From: Roseiarcus sp963816065
Lineage (GTDB): Bacteria > Pseudomonadota > Alphaproteobacteria > Rhizobiales > Beijerinckiaceae
Direction of reading: 5' to 3'
Assembly: GCA_963816065.1 (NCBI GenBank)
Contig: CAWFJG010000024.1
Location: 333,338-397,337 of the forward strand
DNA: 64,000 nt
In this document: positions 36,281 through 45,151 of the stretch, one piece after another
Layout of the letters: each line of letters opens with the position of its first letter
How positions within the stretch are numbered: position 1 is the stretch's first letter
Program-made: the position numbers and the translations under genes
The notes under the pieces: generated by a model
What the model was told of the DNA's origin: nothing
Database searches by the model: none
What the model saw: only the letters and a program-made list of their open reading frames with translations

Positions 36281-37162
36281 TTGCCGGAGACCAACATCAA
36301 AGAGGTTGTGCGTGAACGGTACGCCGAAGCCGCCCGCACCGTGCGCGCCCCGGATTCCTGCTGCGGAGGCGCGGCATGCGGCGCCGACGCGGCGCTCGCT
36401 GGCGTCAGCGCGATCACCGGCAATCTTTATTCTGACCACGAAACCGGCGTCTTGCCGGAAGAGGCGGTGCTGGCGTCCCTCGGGTGTGGCAATCCGACCG
36501 CGCTCGCCGAACTGAAGGAGGGTGAGACGGTCCTCGACCTCGGCTCGGGCGGCGGCATCGATGTGCTGCTCTCGGCGCGGCGCGTCGGTCCTAGAGGCAA
36601 GGCCTACGGCGTCGACATGACCGACGACATGCTGGCGCTGGCCCGCGAGAACCAGCGGAAGGCGGGCGCGGGCAATGTCGAATTCCTCAAGGGCGACATC
36701 GAGCAGATCCCGCTCCCCGACAATTCGGTCGACGTCATCATTTCGAACTGCGTCATCAACCTGTCGGCCGACAAGGATCGGGTGCTGCATGAGGCGTTCC
36801 GGGTGCTGAAGCCGGGTGGGCGCTTCGCCGTCTCAGACGTCGTCACCCGCGGGGCCGTTCCAGAGGCGCTGCGCCGCGACATGTTGCTCTGGGTTGGCTG
36901 CATAGCCGGGGCGCTCGAAGAGGATGAGTACCGGATGAAGCTTGCCGCTGCGGGTTTCGAAGCGATCGGCGTCGAGCCGACCCGCGTCTACAAGGTCGAC
37001 GACGCGCGCGAATTCCTGTCGGGCAAGGGAGTCGATGTGGACGCCATTGCTCCCGCTGTCGACGGCAAGTTCATGAGCGCGTTCGTGCGCGCCAAGAAGC
37101 CCGGCCAAGGCGCGGCGGGGGCGAACGGCGCCCGCTGCGCTCCGATCTGCTGCGGGAACTAG
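36281..37162 (+). CDS. arsM: Arsenite S-adenosylmethionine methyltransferase
   Basis: 293 aa SAM-dependent methyltransferase that turns As(III) into methylated arsenicals. SAM motif VLDLGSGGGIDVLLSARRVG; arsenic-binding cysteines in the expected contexts: SLGCGNP, ISNCVINL and WVGCIAGAL; extra Cys pairs near both ends (SCCGGAACG; ICCGN). Start is TTG 36281, with AGGAGAG 6-12 nt upstream just after the arsR stop; an ATG-initiated alternative would lose conserved sequence. Confidence 0.93.
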   Translation: MPETNIKEVVRERYAEAARTVRAPDSCCGGAACGADAALAGVSAITGNLYSDHETGVLPEEAVLASLGCGNPTALAELKEGETVLDLGSGGGIDVLLSARRVGPRGKAYGVDMTDDMLALARENQRKAGAGNVEFLKGDIEQIPLPDNSVDVIISNCVINLSADKDRVLHEAFRVLKPGGRFAVSDVVTRGAVPEALRRDMLLWVGCIAGALEEDEYRMKLAAAGFEAIGVEPTRVYKVDDAREFLSGKGVDVDAIAPAVDGKFMSAFVRAKKPGQGAAGANGARCAPICCGN

Positions 37163-38010
37163 AGCGGCTTTCGATCTAGCTGGCTGGGGCGCTCTTCCGC
37201 GGCGATTCTTCGGCGCCATCGTCGCGCTTTGTGTGCTCGCCCTGCGGGCGGCGAAGGCCGATGTACAAAAGGCAGCCACGCCCCGGATGGCGAGGACGCC
37301 GCGACTGCTGACGATCCCTACCGCCATCGTCGTTGCGAGGTCAACGCGCGCACGAACTGTTGAATCGCTCACGCTCGTAACCTCCGCCAATCGGGCGGCC
37401 GGTCGGGGCGAGGACGTCTTTGCGCGCGCTCGAACGTGCCGACGCCGGACATCGAAAAGGCTCAGACGCCGCTGCGCAGTCTCACGCAAAGATCTTGTCG
37501 ACGTTCCGCGCCAGAGTGTGAGATGGCGAATGCCGGCGACGACGTTTCGGACCTGCCGCATCGCGCGCCCTGTGGCGGAAATGTCGGCGCCTCAGCCAGT
37601 CCGACATAACAGAAACGGCCCCGACGCCGTCAGGCGGAGCGGGGCCTCGGTTCGCCTATGCGAAACCTTCTGGGATGTTGCAGATGATGGTTCGACGAGC
37701 CGACGCTTGGCCTTCGCGTCATTTCGCCGATGTAGATGTTAGCGATGTCTGAAGCGCCCTTACGCTCTGGCATATTTGAACGCCCGGCGCGCTTTGACTT
37801 CAGCATGCGCCGAAGTCAGCTTCCACTGCCCGGTGGAGTCACGCTCACCCCACTTTCTGCCGCGCCCTACGGCTTCGGCTCAGGATCGTCGCCGTGCTGG
37901 ACCTGAAATCCTTCATGACGACTTGGTGACAGTCTTGTCCTGATCTTTGTGACTGTCAAATGAATTCTCGGCAAGCCGCCGATCTGTCCCGGGGCAAAAT
38001 GCGCCCTTGC
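37163..38010. other. Gene-poor region after arsM with a GC hairpin
   Basis: About 850 bp without a supported gene. A stem GGCCCCG (37617-37623)/CGGGGCC (37640-37646) with inner CGCC/GGCG pairs could be a terminator-like hairpin, but no T-run follows. Confidence 0.4.
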
Positions 38011-38340
38011 CTACGGTCGCCTGGACATCCGCGTGCGGTCAATAACCCCAACGGCGCCATTCTCCGGCGCGAACGGCAGGCCAACTGGCGCGTGCTTCAG
38101 TCCGACAAAGCCGATGAAGCGAGCGACGCATGGCGCCTCGGCGGCCCAGAAGCCGAAGCCATGCCCGTCGATATGGCTCCGGAGCCTCGCGGCCTCCGCG
38201 TCGCTGTCTTCCGGGCTGAGCGTTCCGGGCCAGTAGCGGCGCACCTCCAGATTCGCGTTCAGCGCCGCGTAGGGAGCGCTGTCCTCCTCCCCCGAGGGCC
38301 GGAGAATCAGGCGAGGCGTCTTGATGACGAAGGTCGACAT
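38011..38340 (-). pseudogene. GNAT acetyltransferase (RimJ/RimL-like), truncated
   Basis: Starts MSTFVIKTPRLILRPSGEED like RimJ/RimL-type N-acetyltransferases and continues with GHGFGFWAAEAP and RFIGFVGLKHAP. The acetyl-CoA motif A and all later sequence are missing: after about 95 residues the frame runs into unrelated sequence. Remnant. Confidence 0.65.
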
Positions 38341-38437
38341 GTGAGTACCATTTGTAAGCGCTGCGGTCGATCGACGACGAGCGAACTCGGCTCCCAACGC
38401 GGCTCCCCAAGAGGCGGGTCGGCCGGGGCGGCGCAGC

Positions 38438-38716
38438 TTATGGAGGCTTCAGAAACCTCAAATAGAACGCTGCAAACACCAGCACTATGCCGATGTTCGC
38501 CATCAACCTTTCCCACAGGCGATTGCGGAAGAACAACAAATCGACGCAAACGACAGCGGCGATCAGCGCTGCGACGAAAAGCGCGATAGATAGGCTCCTG
38601 GTCAACTCCACCTCCCGCTCAAGGGCTTCGTCCCAGTCCATCGGTTGTGGAAAATCCTGAGCCGGTTCCTTTCCTCCTCGTCCTGACCCTCGGACTTTTG
38701 ATCCGGGGGTGTCCAA
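38438..38716 (-). CDS. Small membrane protein, unknown
   Basis: 92 aa (or 67 aa from ATG 38641) with two predicted membrane segments: SLSIALFVAALIAAVVCVDLLFF and MANIGIVLVFAAFYLRF. Acidic stretch MDWDEALEREVELTR before the first segment. Not recognised. Confidence 0.45.
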   Translation of the reverse strand: MDTPGSKVRGSGRGGKEPAQDFPQPMDWDEALEREVELTRSLSIALFVAALIAAVVCVDLLFFRNRLWERLMANIGIVLVFAAFYLRFLKPP

Positions 38717-38763
38717 CGACGTTCCAGCGCGCGAACGTCCTGCTCAAGGGATCATCCTTCCGG

Positions 38764-38790
38764 GCCTATCCGGTTAACGCAGCCGCCCAC
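38764..38790 (-). repeat. Solo IS1595-like terminal repeat
   Basis: CCTATCCGGTTAACGC and the following CCCACTCTAT match the outer end of the IS1595 element at 1.1 kb (CCTATCCGGTTGACAC...CCCACTAAAT) with a few changes. No transposase or second end is found here, so it looks like a leftover end of a related element. Confidence 0.45.
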
Positions 38791-39198
38791 TCTATATACA
38801 CGGACCCGCGCCGTATCAGCCGTTCGCGGCTTGGAAGGCGCCCCTGACGAAGCCGCCGACAGAACGTTGTGAAGAGCGGATCGCGGTCCAAGCCGCCGCC
38901 TTGAGCGTCTGCGTCGCGGAAAGACCCGCGCTTCGCTGTTCAGCGGCATCGGTTCGCGCGGGAGCGTGCGGGTTCACCGTGGCCGAAAGGCCCCCAAGAC
39001 CGTGTGCGACAAAACCAATATTCGAAGCGGCCTGGACGCACGCCATCCAAGGACTATGGAGAGCGGTCTGCGCGCTCCTTTGCTTCGCGCGACGTGAGCA
39101 TTCTCACAGCGTCCACGAAAGAGATCGGGTAAAAGCGACCGGGTGGACGGAGCCGAGGCGAAAAGATCGCGTCGACTTCACGTTTGCGGGGGAAGCCC

Positions 39199-39435
39199 AT
39201 GTTGGCCTACTACTACGCACTTATCAGCAATCCGTGCGAGCGTACCGTAAAGGAATTGTTGGATTACGTGCGGATTAATCCTGAGCGTCTGTATACATTG
39301 GAGAATGAGATTCGCGGGCAATGCAACGCGCTGTCGCCATCGCTTCATTCAACTCCGATGATGACTATGCAGCAGAAGCTGAAGCGTTCATGCTTGAGCT
39401 CGACCAGCGGACTTTTCACTAGGATGAGCTCATGA
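39199..39435 (+). CDS. Hypothetical short protein, doubtful
   Basis: AT-richer frame starting MLAYYYALISNPCERTVKEL after a GGGGGAAG SD. From about 39320 the neighbouring frame (ATG 39321) gives the more protein-like DDDYAAEAEAFMLELDQRTFH and stop, so the true product may switch frame. Not recognised; may be an IS-flank fragment. Confidence 0.3.
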   Translation: MLAYYYALISNPCERTVKELLDYVRINPERLYTLENEIRGQCNALSPSLHSTPMMTMQQKLKRSCLSSTSGLFTRMSS

Positions 39436-40214
39436 CAACCCTCACCTTCGTGGACGGCAGCGCCGGGCAAATAGGGGCGTTCGGCGAGGGCATCGGCGAC
39501 GGATCGCCAAAAAAGCGGACATGGCGGTGCAGACGCTCTTATAGCGCTAGCTGTTGGTCAAAGCAGAAACCGTCCTCCTCGTCATGGCCGGGCTCGTATG
39601 GGGGGCTGGTTGTCAAGGGCGAAATTGGCATCCTCCTTCGAATGAAGAGCGGCGGCGGGCCTCGTCGGCCGGCCGGCGCGACGCTCCGAGGCGTCGAGCT
39701 CTTGGATGCGAGAATTTCGAGCGTGAGGGCCGGTCAAGGACGGCCCGGAGGGCCGCGGCGAAGCCGCTTCAGTCCTTGAGGGGCCCTCAGGCTCGGAACA
39801 AGATTGTCCAAGAGGTCGACGCCGGCTGGCGCTCATCGCGGGTCTCTTGACCAGACGCGCTGCCCGCCCTGGGGCGGCGACGCTTCGAGGGTCCGCCGGT
39901 GCGCTGACTTGAGGCCAAGGATTTCGACGGCGACGGTCGACAGCCGATCCAAGGCGGTTCCCCTCTGCTTGAGGCCACGCATGGCCTCACAAGCTCGTAT
40001 CCGGCGGCGCTCGGCTCGGGCCGAGCGCCAGACCATGATGCCCTTTGCGTCAGGGGCCAGGTGGGGAACCAAGGGGGCAGGACCAATCTTGACGGCGGCG
40101 TTTTTGAGCCACAGCCCGGCACGGCATCCTGCCCACCTTGGAGGGTTGCAGACGTCAGCATCGCTCTGTCGCCTGATCCTTGTGTCGACGTGTCCATCGA
40201 AGTCTTGATCGCCC
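39436..40214. other. Patchwork region without a supported gene
   Basis: About 780 bp. Open frames on both strands have no recognisable family. It lies between small remnants and an IS110 end, consistent with scrambled mobile DNA. Confidence 0.35.
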
Positions 40215-40440
40215 TTACGCTACGGCCAGACGCGCGCCCTCGGGAACGACCCCGGCCTCGACGTAGCGCCACAGGGCCACCAGCAGCTTGCGCGCCAGGG
40301 CGACGGCCATGATCTTCTTCATCCAGCCCTTGGCGCCGCCGGTGCGCGCGACGAACCAGCGGGTCAGCGCGCTCTGCGGCTGAAAGATCGTCCAGCGCCA
40401 CATCAATTGGGTGAGCATGCGGGTCAGAGGCCCGCGATCC
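40215..40440 (-). mobile_element. IS110-family transposase, C-terminal remnant
   Basis: The last 67 residues (SALTRWFVARTGGAKGWMKK, then IMAVALARKLLVALWRYVEAG and VVPEGARL) match the C-terminus of IS110 transposases (C-terminal transposase_20 region). The N-terminal DEDD part is missing. Lies directly against the broken beta-lactamase-like gene. Confidence 0.75.
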
Positions 40441-41541
40441 CCGCTGGGATTGAGCGGAAGCTTCGATCTGGACGGAGCGCATGACGTCGGCGCTGGACAA
40501 CGGCGTCAAGGGAGGCAAGTGGTTCTCGTTGATTGACAAGGCCATCCGGCCCACGACGCTCGACATTGCGTGGCGCATGCGGCCCAACTCGTCGAGGCCT
40601 AGAACGGAGGTCAAGCCGTCGCGCCGCAGATAGGCGGCGTGGTCGATCAGCCGTTCGTCGAAGCCGTCGTTCCCGAACCGGTCGAGATGCCAGGCGAGCC
40701 AGCGGACCAGGTCGCGCGGCGTCGAGTAGAGTCCGCCGGACCCGACGATCACGTCGCCGGTCGGGACGAGCGGCAGGGGTTCGCCGTTGAAGCCGTGTCC
40801 CTGCATCAGGCGCGACGCCTGGTCCGCGGCAGGTGCGAACGACGTGTCGGAGAGGCCCAGAGGTATCAGCACGCGCTCGGCGAGCAGGTTCGGGTAGGGC
40901 TTGCCCGCTGCGGCGGACAGCGCGGCAACGAGCAGGTCGAAGCCGAAGTTGGAATAGGAGACCGCCGTTCCCGGCGGAAACAGGAGCGGGTTCGCCTTCA
41001 GCCAAGCCGCGAAGGCGGCCTTGGTGATGTTGCGGAACGGGTCGTCCGGCGGGCCCGGCGCGTGCGGAACCTCGCGGGGAAGTCCGGCGGAATGGGTCGC
41101 GAGGTCGATCAGTCGGATCGGCCGTTCTCCGCCCGTCCCTTGTGCGAACTCGGGAACGAATTTGGCGAGCGGATCGGCGAGGCCGACTTTTCCTTCCGCG
41201 GCGAGGCTCGCGAGGACCTGGCCGGTGAACGCCTTGGTGATCGAGCCGATGCGGAAGACGGTCGCGCCATCGGGTTCGGCGTCCGAACCCGCGGCGCGAC
41301 GCCCGAACCCGTAGATGGACGTCTCGCCGTTCCGCACGACGCCGATCACGAGCGCGGGGACCTTCAGCGTCAGGAACAGGATCTGCCCGGTGAAGCCGAC
41401 GGTTTCGTCGAGCAGCGCAAAGTCCGCCCGCGCGGGACGCGGCCACGGCGCCGCCGCGCCCGCGAGGAGCCCGAGCGCCTCGCGACGGCGAAAGGCGGTC
41501 GCGGACGAACGCTCGAGCAGAAGGCCTTTTCGCCCAGCCAT
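40440..41541 (-). CDS. Class C beta-lactamase-like serine hydrolase, truncated
   Basis: Signal with Tat-like twin arginine (RRREALGLLAGAAA), then FRIGSITKAFTG (SxxK active site), AVSYSNFGFDLL (YxN) and a late GSGGLYSTPRDLV. This is an AmpC/AmpH/D-Ala-D-Ala carboxypeptidase-like esterase. Family sequence ends about residue 360; the last, third-motif region is replaced by frame-shifted IS110 sequence. Probably inactive. Clinical-type resistance cannot be inferred. Confidence 0.75.
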
Positions 41542-41694
41542 TACCGGGCCTCCTCACCCGCAAATTCGGCCGATCCGGTCCGATGTCTCAGGTATCATTC
41601 TGGCTCAGCCCGCGCTCCGCCACCGGCCGGCCCGCACAGCCTGCGAGGTCTCAAGTCCCCGTATGGGAGGGCGCGGCTTTCGTTGCCCTTTCCC

Positions 41695-42226
41695 TCAAGA
41701 GACGAGACGGCGCCACCACGAGACGTGCGATGCGACTGGCGCCGCGATCTTGTCCACGGTCGCCTGCCTGGAATCGGGGACGATGCCGGCCTTTGCCTTC
41801 CTGTCATCGAGGTCAGCCGCCACGCGTGCAGAGGATTCACCCGGGTCGCCCGCGTGCTCTTCGCATTCGCCCTGCCGCTTGTCTTCGCCGTTCGAGGCGC
41901 CTTTGCCAGGCGATCGCAGCAGGTTTCGCAGCTCGGCCTGAAGGGCTTCAAAGGCGACGACGATCTCCCTGGTCGTCGCCGGTTCGGGCGTTTCATCGGC
42001 TCTTGTAACGCTGCCGGGCTCCGGCGCGGGCTCCTGCTTCGAAGGCGCCGACCGGGAGTCCGGCTTCCTCTCTTCGAAGACACGGAACAAGTCGTACGGG
42101 TCGATCGCGTATGCGCCATCGTTGGTCTTCCGCGCGGGTAGGGCGCCCTCCTGGATCGCGCGCCAAATGTCGACTTTGCTGGTTGCGGTCTTCTCAGCGG
42201 CTTCAACGAAACTTCAAAACAACCAT
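41695..42226 (-). CDS. Plasmid-type HTH DNA-binding protein with coiled tail, one frame break
   Basis: N-terminal excisionase/MerR-like HTH (MVVLKFR then EAAEKTATSKVDIWRAIQEG, ALPARKTNDGAYAIDPYDLF) and a long acidic tail with VAFEALQAELRNLL. This layout is common in small proteins of rhizobial plasmids and mobilisation loci. The frame between ATG 42226 and EAAEK breaks at one extra T (CGTTGAA). It ends with a conserved-looking SWWRRLVS. Confidence 0.6.
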
Positions 42227-42495
42227 GGCGCTGCCATCCGTCATGACATTGCGTAACCTCGCAGCGGTTAACCAAGCGCTAACTCCCTCATGGACACCCG
42301 GAGTAATTTGTTCATTCGCGCGATACGGTAGAGCAAGACTGTGTCTCCTTCGCGCTCAAGGTCGCATCCGAGATGCAAGGTCAAGGCGAGTAAGAGGATC
42401 GGTTTTGCTCCGTCGAAGGCCGACGGGCCGCGATGACCAGTACGTGGGGAACCCTCAAGCCATCAATACGTTTGGAGCGCATGGAGGCGATGGAC

Positions 42496-42774
42496 ATGCG
42501 ACTTCGGATGCTGATCGGCGGCATTGCGCTGATCGCCGGCTCGGCGTTCGCCCAGACGCCCAATGCGACGCAAACCCCAAGTCAGATTGCCTCTGCGGCC
42601 GAGCCGACAGCGCCGGCCGAGAACCTGAGCGACAGATTGAACAAGTCTAACGGCGTCATTCATCCGAAGGAGGTGGACCCGGCCATCGAGAAGCCGGCGC
42701 CCCAAGCGCGAGACCCGAACGTGCTGCCGCCACCAGGGACATCGGGCGGCGCCCCGCGCCGCGAGCCGAAATAA
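42496..42774 (+). CDS. Small exported proline-rich protein
   Basis: 92 aa: signal peptide MRLRMLIGGIALIAGSAFA, then a polar, proline-rich mature part including NLSDRLNKSNGVIHPKEVDP, which is a recurring sequence in small exported rhizobial proteins. ATG 42496 chosen because GGAGG is 8 nt upstream. Function unknown. Confidence 0.65.
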   Translation: MRLRMLIGGIALIAGSAFAQTPNATQTPSQIASAAEPTAPAENLSDRLNKSNGVIHPKEVDPAIEKPAPQARDPNVLPPPGTSGGAPRREPK

Positions 42775-42861
42775 GCCTCCGCGCGTTGATCATCTTCCGA
42801 CGAATGCCGGCCGGCCATAACGACCTGTTGGCCTCGAGACGGCGAGCCAGCCGAGCGCCGC

Positions 42862-43227
42862 TCACCGCTGCGTGAAATAGGCCGGGATGGCGCCGGTGAG
42901 AAAGTCCTCGCGCTTCGGAGCGAAGAAGTCGATCACCTCGGTGTCCTCCGGGAAGAAGGCTTCGTGCTCCACTCCGCCGGGAATGACAGCGACGTCTCCG
43001 GGCCTGATCGTTCGCTCTTCGGTGGCGATCCGCAGTCTGATCGCGCCTTTCATCACCCAAACGAACTGCTCATGCGGATGCTGGTGAGCCGCGGCGTGCG
43101 CGCCGGCCTTCATGCTCCAATGCACCAGCGTACCCTGCGTTCCGGATATCACGCGGCGACTGATCTTGTCGGTAATCTGCTCTTCGGGCACTGACTCCAG
43201 CTTGTCGAAACCCTCGATCATCGTCAT
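42862..43227 (-). CDS. Cupin-domain protein
   Basis: 121 aa single cupin barrel: motif 1 HWSMKAGAHAAAHQHPHEQFVWVMKG (metal His/Glu) and motif 2 IRPGDVAVIPGGVEHEAFFPEDT. AGGGAGG precedes ATG 43227. Related to pectin-degradation/sugar-binding type cupins, but no substrate can be named. Adjacent to a mer remnant; the link may be chance. Confidence 0.8.
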   Translation of the reverse strand: MTMIEGFDKLESVPEEQITDKISRRVISGTQGTLVHWSMKAGAHAAAHQHPHEQFVWVMKGAIRLRIATEERTIRPGDVAVIPGGVEHEAFFPEDTEVIDFFAPKREDFLTGAIPAYFTQR

Positions 43228-43259
43228 CGCGTTTTCCTCCCTTTGGTGTGCAGTCAAGG

Positions 43260-43531
43260 AAGACCGCTCCGGCGTTGGATGCTGTCGGAGTACACCGGTG
43301 TCGTCTACCGCGATGTGCAGGCCCGTCTCGTTGACGGCGGAGTCGAGGTGGCGGGCCAGCGCCTCGACTCTGAAAGAATCATTGTCGCGACGGGCGCACG
43401 TCCGGGACTGCCTGGGAGTCCGGGAATTGCCGACGTGTCACCGCTCGACAGCACGACTGCGCTCGCCCTGACCGAACGCACGTCAAAGGCCGGCGTCTAT
43501 GCCGCCGGCGACGTGACTGGAAAAGATCAGT
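43260..43531 (+). pseudogene. Mercuric reductase (merA) fragment with internal deletion
   Basis: Flavoprotein disulfide reductase pieces: RLVDGGVEVAGQRLDSERII, VATGARPGLPGSPGI then STTALAL jumps straight to TSKAGVYAAGDVTGKDQF, the second FAD region, with the central NAD domain missing. The N-terminal Cys pair and C-terminal dimer part are gone. Fits MerA better than other family members (TTALAL context), but not certain. Confidence 0.6.
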
Positions 43532-43723
43532 TCTTCCGCCGAGGCCGATGCAAGCGCGCGGACGCGCCTCGTCGAAGTCGAGCGCAAGATCGCCAGTCTA
43601 CTAGCGCTGAAAGCGAAACTCGGCCGCCGCTTGATCGAGCAGTGCGCTTGCGGCACGGTTGCCGTACGCCAGGTGATCGAAACCCTCGCCGAGCGCAGCC
43701 GCCAGCACGGGCGCCTCGACTAG
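43532..43723 (+). pseudogene. MerR-type regulator C-terminal fragment
   Basis: Reads TRLVEVERKIASLLALKAKL then IEQCACGTVAVRQVIETLAE and ends HGRLD. The coiled dimer helix followed by a Cys-rich end matches the C-terminal half of MerR-family metal regulators. No HTH present. Fused head-to-tail to the merA piece, so the two are leftovers of a mercury operon rearranged by deletion. Confidence 0.5.
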
Positions 43724-43725
43724 AG

Positions 43726-43775
43726 ATCAAGCGAATCGACGTCGGCGAAGTCGACTGCATAGTCGTCATGTGGGT
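43726..43775 (+). pseudogene. Possible serine recombinase scrap
   Basis: IKRIDVGEVDCIVV resembles the IxxGEVDxVVVYKxDRLSR stretch of large serine recombinases; the following sequence is unrelated. Only about 16 residues, so low confidence. Confidence 0.25.
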
Positions 43776-43948
43776 TACCCCCGCCAAGACTTTCGCTCAT
43801 GAAATATCCTAGCGAGGCCCACCGCTTTCCCCGACGCGGGCTCAACCGCCGGAGCCGTTTGGAATCGCTACGACGGATCGCCGCGACGAAGGCGACCCGG
43901 GCGGGGATGAGGGTTCCCCTTTAATCGTCAGACGCCTCGGGCAGCCGA

Positions 43949-44982
43949 TCACCCGCCGGTCACGCTCATATGACGCGCCACGGCCGCGCCGACAGGGGTT
44001 CGTTCGATCATGAAGTCATGGCCTTTCGGCTTGCGGGCGATGGCCTCGCGGATTGCCGCATTGAGGAGGTCGTTCCCCTCGGAGGCGCGCAAGGGCGTCC
44101 GCAAATCGGCCGCGTCTTCCTGCCCAAGACACATGTAAAGCGTGCCCGTGCACGTGACCCGCACGCGGTTGCAGGTCTCGCAGAAATTGTGGGTGAGAGG
44201 CGTGATGAAACCGATCAGGCCGCCGGTTTCGCGGGCTCGCACATAGCGTGCGGGTCCGCCAGTGCGATGGTCGCTCTCGTCCAGGGTGAAATGTCGCGCC
44301 AGTCGCGCGCGCACCGCGGTCAGAGGGAGGTGCTGGTCGAATCGCGCGGCTTCGATCTCGCCGAGCGGCATGACCTCGATGAAGGTGATCCCCATGTCCC
44401 GCGCGTGCGCCCATCGGACCATGGGTTCGAATTCGTCCTCGTTGACCCCTTTGAGCGCAACGACATTGATTTTCACCGCGAGTCCCGCTCGTTGCGCCGT
44501 GTCGATGCCGTTGAGCACGCGGTCGAGATCGCCGCGCCGAGTGATCGCCTTGAATCGCGCGGGATCGAGCGTGTCGAGCGACACGTTGACGCGGCGGACG
44601 CCGCAGCTCGCGAGTTCCTGGGCGAACCGCGCGAGTTGCGAGCCGTTCGTCGTCAGACGTGATCTCTTTGAAGCGTCCCGGCGTCGAGGCGCCGAGACAG
44701 CGATCGGAACAGAGCCATGATGTCGCGGCGGACGAGAGGCTCGCCGCCGGTAATTCGGATCTTGCGCGTTCCCATGTCGATGAACGCCGAGCAAAGCCGG
44801 TCCAGCTCCTCCAGCGTCAGAAGCTCGCGCCTCGGCAGGAAGGTCATCTCCTCCGCCATGCAATACGCGCAGCGGAAGTCGCAGCGATCCGTGACCGACA
44901 CGCGGACATAGGTGATCGCGCGCCCAAATGGGTCGCGCAACGAGGAGCCGCCATACGTGTCGATCGTCGGTTGGCCCGCCAT
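43949..44982 (-). CDS. moaA: GTP 3',8-cyclase MoaA, one frame break
   Basis: Radical SAM enzyme, first step of molybdopterin synthesis. First frame: YVRVSVTDRCDFRCAYCMAE (CxxxCxxC cluster) and IRITGGEPLVRRDI. Second frame: LTTNGSQLARFAQEL, RVNVSLDTLD, NFCETCNRVRVTCTGTLYMC (second cluster Cys), ending in the GG tail typical of MoaA. The break near 44660-44680 is net -1 and can be repaired by removing two added bases (in CTTCAAAG and ACGTCTG). Beside aioA, whose cofactor it supports. Confidence 0.88.
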
Positions 44983-45151
44983 GCTCGTTCTCGCCGTTAC
45001 TTGGAAATCGCGTTGCCGTGGTGGCGGATCAACTCGCTCACCGCGTATGAAATCGGTTCGTCACGATGAACGCCGCAGGCGGATCTCCCTGGCCCGCTTC
45101 GGCGGCGTCGGCTCGGGCGATCTCTCGTCCGAACCGACGCCGATCTGGTCG

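Noticed and set aside
37617..37646. Rho-independent terminator after arsM
   Set aside because: The GC stem is good, but it lies 450 bp after arsM and is not followed by a T-run; noted only as a hairpin.
39787..40214. C-terminal extension of the beta-lactamase-like protein
   Set aside because: The frame stays open but runs through IS110 and unrelated DNA out of register, so it is not protein-family sequence.
41595..42275. 226-codon minus-strand frame overlapping the HTH gene
   Set aside because: Arg/Pro/Ser-rich alternative frame; the HTH reading has domain-like sequence.
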